DNA of 64,000 nucleotides, taken from positions 930,001-994,000 of the forward strand of contig CANUEZ040000140.1 in assembly GCA_948099385.1 (NCBI GenBank), written 5' to 3'. The position numbers were made by a program, and so were the translations under genes. Positions 41,680 through 55,089 of this stretch are shown here, in pieces. The notes below the pieces were generated by a model. The model did no database searches. It saw only the letters and a list, made by a program, of their open reading frames with translations, and was not told the origin of the DNA. How positions within the stretch are numbered: the stretch's first letter is position 1; each line of letters starts with the position of its first letter. The stretch comes from Fasciola hepatica (Eukaryota; Platyhelminthes; Trematoda; Plagiorchiida; Fasciolidae).

Positions 41680-44600
41680 CCTAACTACCTAATACCGGAT
41701 TGGCTAGCAGCAACTAGACAACCATATCATAGTACATTTAAAATATCTTCTGAGTAGCCGATCCAAACGACAAATTAGATAGATTTAACCACACTTACCC
41801 CACGCATGGGGATCTGCTACTTTCGACTCCGAGTTGTAATCCCGGAGACTGAAAATCAACTTTATGGTTGGATGCCGAACAACACACCGGGAGCCGCGGA
41901 GGCAGACAAGTGTCGCCCAGAACTGGTAGCTATTGGACGGGTTCACTAAAATCATCCTCCTCATTCCAGGTCCAGGGAGGTGATAATTTGTGGGTAACGA
42001 TTTTTATTTAAGGATTATTAGCACTTAACTCATTATAAACTAACGCAGAGTGAGACTTCCGCCTCCGAAGCAAGTTGGACTTGAGCAATTATGTATTCTG
42101 AAGTGTCACTAACCATCAACTTTCAAGGCACCATTTTTAATTTATGGTTAATCATCAGGTATTTGTGTCATTTTCGTGTTTGTGGGTACATTCGAATGAT
42201 TTACTTTGACGGTCCCTTAGAAGAGACTCCGGCGACGGTCCAGTCTCCCCTTGTACAGTCTGGAGAATGGGAGATAGCGAACTGAGCGGAACCCGGATGC
42301 GGAACAAAAGATGTATACTGCATTCACTCTTTCAGGAATTTTTAGACCTATATTTCTGAAATATTGTATAAGAATTCGCTTACGCGCCCCCTGGATGCAT
42401 TACTTATTGGCACCCGAGAAGTTCCTGCTAGAAGTATACATTTAAAACTATGCCCCTTCTTAAGTGGCAGACCACTTTTGAAATATTTGAATTGATCTAA
42501 CAACTTCGTATCAAAATTTTACGGTAACCATGCTGCTTTATGGGATGTGTTTAAGCTTGTCAACTGATAGATCGTATCTCTTCCGGCAAGTTGATGCCTC
42601 TGTTGAGTTTTGTTTGATAAAAAACTTACTTTTCGCCAGTATGAGGTTAGACATGTAAACGGGTTTTGCAGTCATTTATCAGAGGTAGTTGTAGATTTGA
42701 GTATATCTGTTTGTGGCATCGGTATAGCAAACTTGGGTGGTATTCCATCGAGCTTCCTAATGGAATTTAGACCTTCGAATGTTTTCTTTTTGTATACAAA
42801 TGTACATCACGAGTTTTTATTTATCGCATGTAATCACTGTCCTTAATTCTACGTTTGAATGAACAAACTTAGAATAGCCTATCAGTGGGATTGAAAATAT
42901 TTTTCTTTGTACTACAGGTGCAGGCAAAGTCTGACGAACATTCACCAATTTTCTTTGTAGGACGTTCATCCCAGACAAAGATGGTATGGATAACTTCTGA
43001 GCTCCATCGATGCTTATACTCTACGTAGGAGCCAATGGGTACCTAATAGCATTTAGGCAACAGCTTACGTATAATCAGCTTAATAATTTTGTAATGTGGG
43101 ACTTTGCGTCCACCGACGTTCGGACGAAGTCAGTGGCGTATTCATTAACAGACTGACCGTCTGGTGAATCCGTGATAGAGTATAAACCTTTTGTGCTATG
43201 CACTCCATCCTAAGTATACGCGGCAAAACATAGGTACATAGTTTGGTAACCGCTGTATCTGGTTGAGCTCACGCACACTACGCAAACTAACGATCAGTAT
43301 TCCTCTCACGAATGAGCATACGCCCGCTTTGCCACAACCTCTAACGGTGCTTCAGCTCCAGCAGAGCTGACTTATCAAATTTGTCATGTATGGGTTGGTT
43401 TTACGATTTTGCGCTTGATGGCACAAGTGGTTTGGATCTTTTACAAACCCATCTGCTTGTGTGGCGGCTCTTCGGAGATTCAAAAATCAAAATCATCGAA
43501 TCACTTCTTCGAGCTTACTCGCCGGTTACAGCCGGATTTTGTATTACCGTCAGTAAAAATAAATGCAGTGTCAACATTGCGTGTTCTACGGCTGAATGCG
43601 AACACAACGGTAACGAAGCATGACATTCGCGAAATGAGAATCTAATTTTCCTGATGCTTTGCTTTACTCCCAAGCATTTCGCCGATCTGCCTTGCTGTTG
43701 TAGTGAATTGGAAGATATTTCTTCGGCTCTTGAATGACGCTTAAGGACCAAGCACATTAAAAATGCTTCTTCGATCCCATGACCTGGGTATGCCCTGTTT
43801 TGGATGCATAAGCTATCTCTGCGGATACGATTCTAGCTCAACGATTGAAATGAGCAAAACGACAGGAGCTGGTGGATTTTGTAATTAAAGCAATTGTCCT
43901 GTTGAACTGATCGTTGACGGGGATGCTAGAAGAGCCAAAGACTGGAGCTGACGAGCTGAAGTGCGCAAACTTTTCAGAAGGGGGCGTAAAGAAATGGCGA
44001 TGAGACACTTAAGGGCGGCACCAGATTCATTCAAATAAGCAGACCTCAAACATCAGTCGATTGAAAGAACCGGAGCCAACCTGAATTCCTATCTTATTAA
44101 AGAGACGTTTGATTAATATTTACGTACCCTAATGGATGACCGATGAGAGTCTCTCATATGTCCTGCAGGACTTCTAAAATGAGCCTGTGTTCAGTTCAAT
44201 TCATTTTGCGCAGGACAAGTAATGGCCATTGCGAATCGAGCGTCCAGCGTTCTTTCATTGATATGCACACTGATTATGCACCCACCACTGCACAATGTAT
44301 TTTGTCGAATCCCCGCTACAAATGAGAGGGAAACGTATGAGGGTAATTACTTTGAATTACAGTTGCACCTTACTGTAATCCATTTCACAGGACCAAAGAG
44401 AATGTGACTGTGAAGAATGATTCGAGAAACAAGGCTGCTTATGGCTGGTGGAAGTCATGATGCTGGGATCAGATGAGCTCCTGGGGGGTGGCTATCATTA
44501 CCACGGCAGACCTAACTCCAGGCGCACAATTATAAACAAGAAATGAAATTGCCGAACGACGAAGGCTGTGAACCATGTTTGGGTGGCATCAGGTCGATTT

Positions 44601-45944
44601 AGGCAAGCATACCCAAGCCACCCGCCGTAAGCTGGAACCAACACCAATTTTCAAGACAATTGAAAACCTCTCCCTTTCTCTGATTTAAGGTCACCTGAAT
44701 CCTCAAACTATGAACAAAGCCGTTCAACGCTAAAGTGACCAGTGCCATGTTTGCTCGCGAGTGATCGATGAAAGTCACCCATATATGGCTCACTTACTCA
44801 AGAAAGCCTGGAAGAAACTGGACTTTGAAACTTTGTATCAAGAGGAAATCGCTGATATCCAACCGAAGCCGCTAAGTTCCTTTTGCCTTACTGTTGGGGA
44901 AACACCTTCCTCGCAAATCGATGCCAAGAAGTTCGAGTCTTCGGTCAGCTTTTACCTGCCTTGTGTCCTTTTGGAGATGTTTGATATCGACTTTGAATTT
45001 GAATGACGCAAGTTTGTACTGTATGCAGAAATTGTATAATTCACCTCAGCCAGAGCGCCCCGTGTTGTTTTAATCTTCAAAGCCGCTCAATTTTGTATAT
45101 AACCAGGGTAGTTGCAATGTACAATGGCCTTTGGTCCAGCACCAAATACACGACTGAGTTGAAGGTCACGTATCCGGTGTTCTTCCTTGCTTGTGTGGGC
45201 CATCCTGGGATCGAATATCGGTAGTAGCGCGAGAACCGGAGAATTGTGTAATTCCTACCAAGCGATATTCGTGAGGGTTCGTAATACCAACGGACATCTT
45301 GGGTATTTCCAGTGGCGATGCAAAACCTAGGCCTGGAAGGATCCACAAAATTCTTTGTAAATGGTTGCTTCCACTGAAGTTCACTTTTAGCTGAGGACCT
45401 GATGTCGAAAAGTGCCCCCGAGGAGCGCCTATTTTTCTCATGTTGGACCAAACTGCTGATCTCTGTATGAGAGACGACTATAGACTTACGAGATAGTTTA
45501 TTTTGGTGTCATCAGGGAACAGCTACAGAATAGGACATCGACCTAACAGAGCACCCTGAATGAAGCCAAAATCCAGCCAGGTAGCTCCGGTTAGAACTCT
45601 AGGTTTCGTAGTGGATTGGCTATAAGTGTGAGGTCACTATCCCCACCATCCCTGACACGTAACGCAGACTTCCTCTGTGAGTTAGAAGCACTAACAGCGA
45701 TTGACGGAGTCTGCGAATAAATACTGCTGCATGGCAGCCATAGTGGGTTTTCCTGATATGTCCACCTTTTCCCCGGAGCCATAATCTATTACCATCTTAA
45801 TCCTCGCCGTTGCAACACGAACACTGTTCTTCAGTTTTTAATGAACTGTGTACATCGAAATCAGTATCCGAAACAATATTGGAACTCTCTCCGACGACAT
45901 CGGATCTACCCAAATAGTAACTCACTACGGCGATGTGTTAAATC
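41680..45944. other. Region without recognised gene
   Basis: Frames up to about 125 codons exist, for example 45077-45451 (-) and 44761-45006 (+), but none shows a known domain or consistent splice context. This is A/T-richer sequence, perhaps intergenic or intronic. Confidence 0.3.
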
Positions 45945-46158
45945 AGTGTGACACTACGTTCTAAACTATCGGAATACGAATGGAATATTTCACAACGTCA
46001 GCACTTCATAGATTGCTCAAATGGAGACTTGAAAGTAATGTTTCTTAACTACGCCGGAGCTATCCTGGAGTTTCGAACAGGGAAGAAACAAAATGCATTG
46101 ACGAAAGGGATGGAAGCCAAGACTCCTCGGTGTTTTCCCTAATCAACCCAATCGGTAT

Positions 46159-47509
46159 GTGCTTAGCTGCTCTAACTTGCATTTGAGTGATCATATGATC
46201 GAAGCCTTACCACTTGGTCCTACGTTCTGTATCCCTTCACGAAAACGTGACAAGTTTGATTACGAAGTGCGTTTTGAAACCCTATATTCTCAAACTCAAG
46301 GATTGATGACAACATCTAATGAAGCGTTAGAGGAACTCAAGTCAACCCTAGTGAACACTTGCCATTCATATAGAAAAATTAACCCGAGACTACAAACGCC
46401 AGTCAAAAAGAGCATTTAGATGCAGTGAAGGAATTGTTGAATAATAAAGATATCTTACTGAGCAGACCTGACAAACGTAGTGGAATAATGATGATGAACA
46501 GATGTGACTACAATGGAAAACTCACAGCAATTCTGAATGATGAAACCAAATTCAGCACTAGTCCTGGTGAGACAGACTTAACTCAACAGATTGAGCACCA
46601 GATAACAACTACTCTGAAACACTTGAGGGATGCTGGTTTTGTTTCAAACCAATTGTATGAGCAGCTAAGACCCACGGGATCTACAATCCCTAGGCAGTAC
46701 GGACTCCCCAAGATCCACAAACCTGGAACACCGACTCGCCCCATCCTATCAATGACAAATTCACCCTACCATAGTGTCGCTCGATGGTTATCTGAATTAC
46801 TTGAACCAATCAAAAAACATATGGCAACACACAGTCTTAAAGACACATTTGATTTCATAGAGCGAATAAAAGATGTCATTATGAAGGACAAAATAATGTT
46901 TTCGCTTGACGTCGAGTCTCTATTTACGAATGCACCATTAAAAGAAGCCATCGACTTCATGGTGAACTACCTAAAAGAGAATAATATGAACGTCGGTTTA
47001 CCACTAGAAGGTATGCGCCAGCTCTTGCCTCCATGGACATTTAATGTTCAGTTCCTATTTCAGGAACTTTGTACAGACTACGGGACAGTGTGGCTATGGG
47101 ATCACCACCAGGTCCATTTCTTGCCGACGCATTCCTAGCAAAGTTAGAAAGAACCAAGCTGAAATCTACAATTGACAGCTTTGAACATTACTATCGTTAT
47201 GTGGATGACATATTTTGCGTGACTGACGTTGATTGTGACCTAGATTTTGTGCAAATATTATTTAATGGGGCACACAAAGCAATACGCTTTACAACTGAAC
47301 GCGAAATAAACAATCAACTACCATTTCGCGATGTGACTCTCGCGAGAATGGAGGATGGTCGGATCCAGCGAAATGTGCACCGAAAACAAACGTGGAGCAG
47401 CCAGTATCCCAACTTCAGCAGTTTCGTTAGTATGCAACAGAAGCGAAGCTTAGTAAAATGCCTGGCCTTCAGAGCGAGGAAAATTTGTTTCCGTAGAAAC
47501 TTCAGATGA
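46159..47509 (+). pseudogene. Penelope-like N-terminal domain and reverse transcriptase
   Basis: 46159-46419 has ALPLGPTFCIPSRKRDKFDY, the usual segment before RT. 46425-47138 carries LLSRPDKRSGIMMMNRCDYN, QYGLPKIHKPGTPTRPILSM and MFSLDVESLFTNAPLKEAID (first catalytic Asp). 47069-47509 carries SVAMGSPPGPFLADAFLAKL, HYYRYVDDIFCVT with intact YVDD, and NQLPFRDVTLARMEDGRIQ. The adjoining frames overlap, so one or two indels separate them. Confidence 0.9.
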
Positions 47510-47783
47510 CGAATTAATGCTTATAAGAAACACCTCACGTGAGAACAGTTACCCGGATCGGTTTATCGAAAGAAATCTTATCGAAAGAGTGCCAAAAATC
47601 ACCGTGGAAACCGTAAGGAAGTAAAAATCTTTATATTAGCTTGCCATTTAAAGGCGATATTGTTAGTGAAGTCTGAAACCGTCGACTGGGGAGACAGAAT
47701 CAAAATACTTTCAATGCCGCCACACTACTTTGTGTGTTTCTAGGGCCTCCTCTAATCCAGATTCAGAACAAGGATAGACTGCG

Positions 47784-48071
47784 ATGCTCACCTCATCAAT
47801 GGTCGTTTACTTTTTCAGATGTGTTTGTGACGCACGACAGCTATCAACTCGGATTATAGAGCATCACCCGCTCTGGTTGAGTCAAGGACAAACTGGGTCG
47901 ATAAATAGCGCAATCTTAGCGCATTTGGTCGACACTGGACATCAGGTGAATCCGGAAGCTGCTTTCAAAGTTCTTTATCGTGTCCCCCAAAACAAATGCA
48001 AAGGTGTTCAGTTGCGCACTCTAGAGATAGCCGAGGCAATCGGAGTAAGGAAGTTGACCCCTGACCCGTGA
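47784..48071 (+). pseudogene. Penelope-like GIY-YIG endonuclease domain
   Basis: VYFFRCVCDARQLSTRIIEH aligns with the YIG/RxLxxRIxEH part of the domain, followed by SINSAILAHLVDTGHQVNPE, AAFKVLYRV and LRTLEIAEAIGV. The catalytic Arg (STRIIEH) and Glu region are visible, but the first GIY strand is weak (VVYFFRC). The reading frame from RT is interrupted. Confidence 0.8.
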
Positions 48072-48300
48072 GCCCAAAAGCTTTTGGTCCGGACACTCCA
48101 ACTCCCCTGGCCCAAGATTGACCAAGGCCGCATGTATCTGTCGTCCAGTTACCCAGAAAGCGTCAGCTAGATAAACCAATCACATGACTGACAAATCCCT
48201 GCCCATGATTGGTGTTTATTCCATGTCTATGTTCATGATCTTTTGTCTAATGTCTACTATGTAATCTGTAAATGGCTTGAGAATGAATTACTGAAAAACT

Positions 48301-49119
48301 ATTGTTTCGCCGATTTGGACTTCTATATGATGCAATGGGTATTTTTCAGGGATTATAAGTCATTAAAAATAAACCGTTGCATACCATCAGCCTTCACGTT
48401 ATGAACCTCGTTAACGGGTCTCCGGTTTGCCCTTCAAATGCGTCCATTGTATTCTAAGCTTTTGAAAAAGCAGAAAATTATACTAACAATGGAACACATA
48501 CTGTATGAAGACGTAGAAGGCCTTGGAAAGTCCAGGTGAAGAGTTATGCGCGTCAGAGTGCTCCCTCTTTCTAGGATGTCTACATATAACTATACTGCAT
48601 TAGCATTAACTTACGTGGAAGAGGAAAGAGATGGTCCGCCGTTGTAACTGATGGTTGTCCTGTTAAGGAACGACGGGAAATGACTACGAAGATGGCTTAC
48701 TCCAAAGGGCTTTGGGGACTATCTTATTCTCCTTTTTTACGGACAGCGTGTTGCTGTACCTGTTTCTTGAGGCAGCTTTAAAAAAAACTAGAATTGAAAA
48801 TTAACTTTCTGTGTGTTACATCTCGTGATGATTTCGGTGGTGCGTCATCATATGTAAAGTGACTTGGTTTTTCATATATTTATGTATCGGTAATTAGAAT
48901 AATGAAGGCATACTTGATCCTTTCCAGAGGTAACCCCATCACAAAGGTCCGTCACTTGACGAGAACTGATTCCATTCCATTCTTCGCTGCATCAACCTTG
49001 CCTCCTAGTAAATAACTGTCAATTGTGATGAGTATACATGTTGCTAACACATCAGTGTGGACCAAGATGGAAACAGGTCATAGCGGAGTATCCACCGGCA
49101 GAGTAACATGATTCCTTAC
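48301..49119. other. Region without recognised gene
   Basis: A segment on the minus strand near 48950-49010 encodes GKVDAAKNGMESVLVK between acceptor-like and donor-like sites and might be a further exon of the candidate gene upstream, but this is weak. Confidence 0.2.
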
Positions 49120-49266
49120 CTTACGGTGGAATTTTACACCATCTACATTGGGAATAGACGCGTGTTTCTCATCTTCAGAAGGCCACTTCTGGCTTATCAC
49201 AAGTACGTCCCTGTTCTCATCATCTAGCAATGTCACCACCGTAAACAATGGTATACCGGGAAACAT
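49120..49266 (-). CDS. Candidate host exon, 49 codons, paralogue of 35564-35701
   Basis: On the minus strand a pyrimidine-rich acceptor (GTTTTCTTCTTTTCCAG) ends at 49267 and a good donor (AAG/GTAAGG) starts at 49119. The 147-nt segment is open throughout: MFPGIPLFTVVTLLDDENRD, VLVISQKWPSEDEKH and ASIPNVDGVKFHRK. Both splice signals and homology to 35564-35701 support a real exon. I do not recognise the family. Confidence 0.5.
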
Positions 49267-52243
49267 CTGGAAAAGAAGAAAACACAATTGATCAGTTGTG
49301 ATGTTATTTACAGAAATAAAGAAGAAATAACTCTGTTATGCTTTCATTTGAAGAGAATGTACAATAAAATGTGACTTGAGAAGGCTGAATCAATTTCCAG
49401 TATGAGGAAGGAGTAGAATGCACTGTCCATAATGGACACAGTGAAACGCATTTAAAGTCAGTTACATTTAGTTGACATAGTATGACACTGGAAGAAATAT
49501 CTTTTGCGAAATGAATGTTCTGGTATGCGGAAAACATGGGGAATCAAAATGATCGAATGATCATTTGTGGCGAGGAGACATTATGAGAGCACCAGCGTTC
49601 GCGTCCTAAATTACGATCAATAGGTATGCTAAGAAAAACTGGATGTTTTCAAGTGTTCAGTTATTCTTAATGCATAATAGATACAGTTACTCTTGGTGTT
49701 CATGCTGTTGAGCTAGTGCAAAAAGATTTGGGCCAGCAGCATAATTGGAGTTTACATTTTTAGTGGGGACTTACCGCCTATCAGCACGTAAAAGTCGTAC
49801 ACCGCGGTTGTAAGATGCTGCTATCGGTTTCCCATATGAATGGTACTTGGGAAAGCTCGAGTCGTTCATCTAGAGGACGCAAGACCAGAGAAGTAGCTAT
49901 ACCGAAGAATTCACAAATTCAGCATTACGTGTTCCCAAATTGAGGTAATATTGCTCCGGATGATATTTTGATCCTCGATCGTGCCGTTTGCACTCATCCT
50001 GTGTTGTGTATGTTTTTACTCCACTATGCAACCAGATTAAAATATCAACCTCAACAAGAGCCCCGAAAAACTGTGAATTGGTCGGTAATGTACCTTTTAA
50101 TGCCTTAACGTTTTGGGCAATTTTTTCACACGGTCTGCCATCGTGTCGTCTGTCCGAGGATGGTGTATTATTGGACAAACCAAAAGTGCCCATTCACACA
50201 ATCACTTGTAAATGTCTATTGCTTAACAATAAACTCTATGACGCCATTGTTCCAATTTTGCATACGGTCACCTAAATTTGTATTTTCCAACCTCACCTTT
50301 CTAGATCCCGTATTTGTCTTTGAGTGTGACAACAGACGGCGTCCATTTGTCACGGAGTGACACAAACCGGCTTCCGTCAAAATAGGCTCATTGTTGATGT
50401 CCAGGGTAAGTCAATGAAATTAACGGTCTTCGACTGAAACCCAGATACTGTTCATTCCATCTCAAGAATCGCTGAAGAACTGGTGTCTGTCTTTGAAGGA
50501 TGTAGATCGTTGGTTTATCAAAGCTAGAAATCAAGACAATGCATGACGAGAATGCAAATACGTAAATTATCATATCTCTTGGCATAAATTTCAAACTGCT
50601 TTTTATTCTGGAACATTTTATTCATCTGGTGTCGTCAAAACCTCTTAAGGCATTCTGAATATTAGTAACGATTTATCATAAATCACAACTGTACAAGTTC
50701 CTCAGATTTAGTTCATAGTTTATCGGATACTTTCCCATTTCATTGGTTATAATTGTTTCGATACATAAATTATCAGATGTTAATCCGTTTTGCTGAAAAC
50801 AGTTTTCAATCAAATTATCTTTGAAACCTGTACGCGAAAGTGTTTTGCTGTTCAACGTTTCCTCAACTGCAACCGTCTCATCTTTCCACATCTTGATATT
50901 TCAGAACCAGTGACCAAGTGACACGAGAGTGATGAACATCTTCCGAAAATTCTGAACGAAGCAGTCCTCTAATTGCAATTTTTTACAAGCTTTCAGTATA
51001 CCATTTTTATAGTGAATTATCTGATTTTCTTAAATAATGTTTTTCTAATCAGTGATAAATTAGTGGTTTCAGTCGAAAGGATGAATAGTGGACAAATAGA
51101 CTAGGAAACGGGTAGTTAAGATGGATTAGGAAAAGAGGTACCCAACGCCCAACGGGCTTGCCATTGGACGCAGGTAGAGCCGTCTAACGTTTTTAGTGAT
51201 GTAGCTCAACATTGGCCCAACCTTAGCCCAAAGTGATGGCAATGACTGAATTGGAATGTGTAAATTCTTGTACGAAATTGCTATAGACAAACAACTTATC
51301 AGTACTGAGTTCTAGGCAGTCTGTATGTTGTTCGATTCCACGGGGCTGTTCTTTGTTAGCCCGTGTGCTGTAAAGACAATTGGTTTCCGCCAATTGAAAA
51401 ACATGTTTGACTGCACTGCTTGCAGACGGTTGATTCTTTGGCTCCCCTAGCTAGTATCGTGTCTGGTGTCGCTCTAAAACGTATACGTAATCGACATTGT
51501 TTCAACACAGACCGTGCTTCACCTATGCCACTGACTTTCACGGTCTTTTGGCAATCGTCGGAACCTTTGGCTTGTTGCCCGTTGCTTCGATCATTCTTGG
51601 AATCTAGTTTATACCTGGTATCCGGGGTAATAAACACACATGCACAGTATATGTTCCAGATTCTTGGACATAGGAGAATTTTGGCGAACACGATTCGCGT
51701 AGACGGATTCCAGTTTCATCCTCAAAATTGGATGTTAAAGAAACAATATATGGAGGTAGAATGATGACCTACGTCAACTTAGCATGGAGTGACAAGTATG
51801 CTACTGTTTTCAATACTCCGCAAAAGGTATCGAGAGTATTTCTACACAGTGTTTCCCTAGGTTTGTTAGCTTCAGAAGCAATATTATTACAAACTTGCTC
51901 GCAAGGCATTTCTGTGTATAATCCCTGATATCCTCCTTTTATGACGCTTATAATGACACTGTATTCCTTTCTGGCAATTATCATCTTTGTTGCCATTCCG
52001 TGTGTAAACTTTGTTGTATCACTCCGAACCAAGCTGTTTCTGGTTCGACCGCCAATATGGCTTACGATCTTGTGAGTCCTCCCTGATCGTGTCTCACTTT
52101 GTACTCTTTGCTCTGCAGGTTCACATGAATATAGCTGTGGCTCGACTTTGGTTTTCAGACCACTAGCGAAGCATCATTCGATTCGTGACTAGTTATCAAC
52201 CGCGTCTGTATGCCTTTCGTCTCGTTAGCCCTGTGCGCTAAAT
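49267..52243. other. Region without recognised gene
   Basis: Likely intron or intergenic. Frames such as 49897-50193 (-) and 51356-51691 (-) are open but unrecognised and lack clear splice context. The last few hundred bases before 52244 should include an LTR belonging to the primer site there. Confidence 0.25.
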
Positions 52244-52263
52244 TGGTGAGCCCGAAGTGATCC
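52244..52263 (+). promoter_or_regulatory. tRNA-Trp-type primer-binding site on the plus strand
   Basis: TGGTGAGCCCGAAGTGATCC matches the Gypsy-A copy 1 site with one substitution in the first 19 bases. It marks the 5' end of a plus-strand CsRn1-like element. Confidence 0.75.
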
Positions 52264-52589
52264 CAGCAAGCAGGCGACTTTTCTGAATTTCTGGTAAAAC
52301 CTTTTATTACTGAAGTGAGTCCGTACCATTATCCTATTTTCATCTGCTTTTCAACAGTTTTTTCTGACAAAAGTATTTCAGAATCTCACTGATTATGCTG
52401 AGGATTTTTAAAAAGAGCTTCACATGGACTTAAGCTTAGTTCACAGCTGAAAGTGGTTAACTTGCAGGAGACATCAATATTAGACGTTAAAGATGTAGCA
52501 GAGCAAGACAGTCCAGCATTTCCTTAATATATATGAAGATTCCCAAATTCTTACATTCTGACCCAGAGTTTTGACTGGTTCAAGTAGAA

Positions 52590-53313
52590 GCGTAATTTCG
52601 AATGGCCCGCATAACCAGCCAATCCACCAGGTTTATACATCTGATGAGGTACCTGCCACCGGCTCTAACTGCAACAGTAAGGGATATTGTATACAGCCCA
52701 CCCGAAAAGTGCCCACACCATAGACTGGGGGACGCCATACTGAGGAGATTTGTTATGTCAGCCGAACATCAGCATTCAGCCCGGTGATCATGGCACCCAA
52801 ACACCGAAGCTACTTCTCCGTCTTGTACGGGGACAGGTCTCCACCCTCAAATTGGGTGATATAATGTTACGCTTGTTTTGAATGCAAGCGCTTCCCAGTA
52901 ACAGTTAAGTTGTCTTAGCACTTTTGGGGAACAAACCAAAGTTAGATGAATTAGCAGAAGCCGATGATCGAGTATATGCACATGCCTTACCCTCCATACA
53001 GCACATACCTAAGGACCTCGAAGTAGGCTATGTTAACACCATGGAGCGTTTAGCTAAGCAGATGGAGTTACTATCCTACCAGGTTAACGCTCTAAAAGCA
53101 TGGCGATCAAATTTCGCATCTCGCAGAGCGAGCAGCCCCATCCGTTCACGGAAGCGTAGTCCTACAAACCCCGGCTTACGCTGGTACCACCGAAACCAAG
53201 GTGATAAAGCAAAAAAAGCACCAAGACTTGCGCGTAATAACCTGAGCACCAGGGAAACGCGTAGGCCGACCGGTGCAGGCAACAACCTTGTCAGGCCTTT
53301 TCTCTCACAGTAG
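52590..53313 (+). pseudogene. CsRn1-like Gag relic
   Basis: 52602-52787 contains RYLPPALTATVRDIVYSPPE, corresponding to the LPxEVxxxVRDII block of Gypsy-A and B Gag, followed by HHRLGDAILRRFV. 52924-53313 has LDELAEADDRVYA (the LAxxADR block), a coiled-coil-like EVGYVNTMERLAKQMELLSY segment and a basic SRRASSPIRSRKRSP tail. No protease or pol follows, so this copy kept little more than gag. Confidence 0.72.
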
Positions 53314-55089
53314 CCTGTTTTTATTTTTGGTTTAGTTCAAAGTTTATTGTTGGTATGCTATTGATTGCCATGTTCCTGATAACTATTTAAGTCATCGTAT
53401 TCTCGCCGTTTCATATGACTTCCCGTCGTTTCATTCTATTTTCTTTGTCATTTACCGATTCCTTCGTAATTCCTGCCACCACACCTTGATTCTGCTTTCT
53501 GTCAAAACTACCTTGAAGCCTAACCTTACCGGACATTTCTCGCTCCATTTATCTTATTTCCTTGTAAATCAAACTCCATTATTTATTCATATCTCACTGT
53601 TTTCTTTCACGGAAAAGTCTTTATACAAACCGTATAATGAGTACCCCGTACATTTTGATCATGCGGTTGAGTCGGCCTTTCAGGTTCCCCTAAAATTATA
53701 CCTCATTCACATAAAACGTGTTCACGCAGTGCCAAGCATTAGGGTAACACATGGGTGGCCCACACGTAGGCGAACGCGCTAGCAGAGAAGACGACTTGCT
53801 AAGCCAACTAAACTTACAGTTGATGATCCTGATACGAGTCCCAGGTCACGCGAGTTTCCTGGTTTTTCACCGTCTTACATCCCATCAGCATACTTTTTTG
53901 GGTGTTTTATGATTATTATTTTCATAGAATGTTTTTGTAGCTTTTCCAATTGTTTTGTATCCTAGTTTATTGTGATTCTATTTGGGTTTCATTGTCTTTG
54001 GTATGATAATCAAATACTTTGTCATGCGTTGACAAGGCCTAACTCACCACTGAAAAGGTGAAAGCAACGTACAACTGTTTCATCCTTGTTAGGAATAATC
54101 AGCAGTGAACATCCACTGAGCCCCCCCCCCCCCACGTGGAAGTGAACTCAGGGCGAACCATTGTGAGTCGAACAGTTACACACCAGGCTATCCGGGTTGG
54201 CTCTTATTGCTTTGTTTGACTTCATCACTACATTTTATAGCACCCCTCAGTCACTGTATTCTCGAGGATGACAATTCATTAAATGCACAGCGAAAGACTC
54301 CCGTGACGGTAGACTTCGACGTTGGGAGCTTGAATGATAACAATAACTTTACGTTCAAGAAGATCTACTTGACCAGTTTCAGTAGTAGGAGATTGGATCT
54401 GGCCACCAAAATATTCATCATGCAGTAGCAAAGCTATAACCTGTCGGGGCTTGGCGAATGTTTAATGCTGATAATTTTTGACAAAAATGAAACTGCTGCG
54501 AGGTTCTTCTTCTATGATTTTCGGTAGTGACTTGAGATTTGTTGACGCGAGATAAAATATTCAATAAGCAAATCCGATCTCCTACCACTGAAATTAGTTT
54601 GTATTGTTTATTGCGCTTATCTTTAACTGATTTGGTTTTCTTTTCACAAGGTCAACACTAACGTTACTTTGCTGAAAGAAAGCCATCAACAGACTCCACC
54701 GATAGACAGCTTTGGTTCCTGGCGGTTGAACTGGAATTCGACAATTACCAGATAATCCGTGACACAAGCTGTTTCCGGTAGGTTGCAGTTTGCCTCCCAT
54801 CTGAGACGAAAATGCAAGTAATGGACATGAACATCACCTATCGGATCCACAAGGCTTTGCAAAAAACTGTCTTTGTTCGCACAACTCCAGTGCATGACCA
54901 CAGCATGCTTCAACTTGAGCTTGAAAGTTGGTAACCCTATGAATTTCGGCTTGAGGTAAGGCTTTCGAGAGGATGAGCAGTAGGCGAGGATCGGTACTTA
55001 AGTGAACTTTGACTCTAGCAACTGTCCAAAAGCATGCCCATCTTACTCACTGACATGCATATATGCTTTCTGGGGGAAACCGTAGGGAT
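53314..55089. other. Spacer with LTR-like and SINE-like scraps
   Basis: 53700-53800 (CAGTGCCAAGCATTAGGGTA and nearby) resembles the middle of the Gypsy-A LTR (CAGTGCCGAGCATTAGAGCA) and could be the far LTR of the gag relic. 54121-54133 is a 13-C run. 54134-54200 on the minus strand resembles a tRNA-like SINE (AGCCTGGTGTGTAAC, then GTTCGACTC). The rest is unassigned. Confidence 0.35.

Larger units (their letters stand above)
45945..48300 (+). mobile_element. Penelope-like retroelement, decayed
   Basis: N-terminal region, RT and C-terminal GIY-YIG-type endonuclease appear in that order on the plus strand, the layout of canonical Penelope-like elements. Frameshifts at about 46420, 47100 and 47510, plus stops, separate the pieces. 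No terminal repeats or extra copy in the window allow exact ends. Confidence 0.88.

Noticed and set aside
43760..43850. SINE-like B box (GATCCCATGACC) near 43775
   Set aside because: No matching A box at the right distance; similarity is too short.
44761..45006. 81-codon plus frame (MIDESHPYMAHLLKKAWKKL) as a small gene
   Set aside because: Starts with ATG but has no family resemblance, no paralogue in the window and no clear splice sites; length is within chance expectation.
45077..45451. 124-codon minus frame as a gene
   Set aside because: Unrecognised, overlapped by another open frame, and no splice or promoter context.
52140..52243. End of a 5' LTR directly before the primer site at 52244
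   Set aside because: An LTR must be near, but the sequence does not align with the A or B LTRs and the expected CA end is not present, so no boundary can be drawn.
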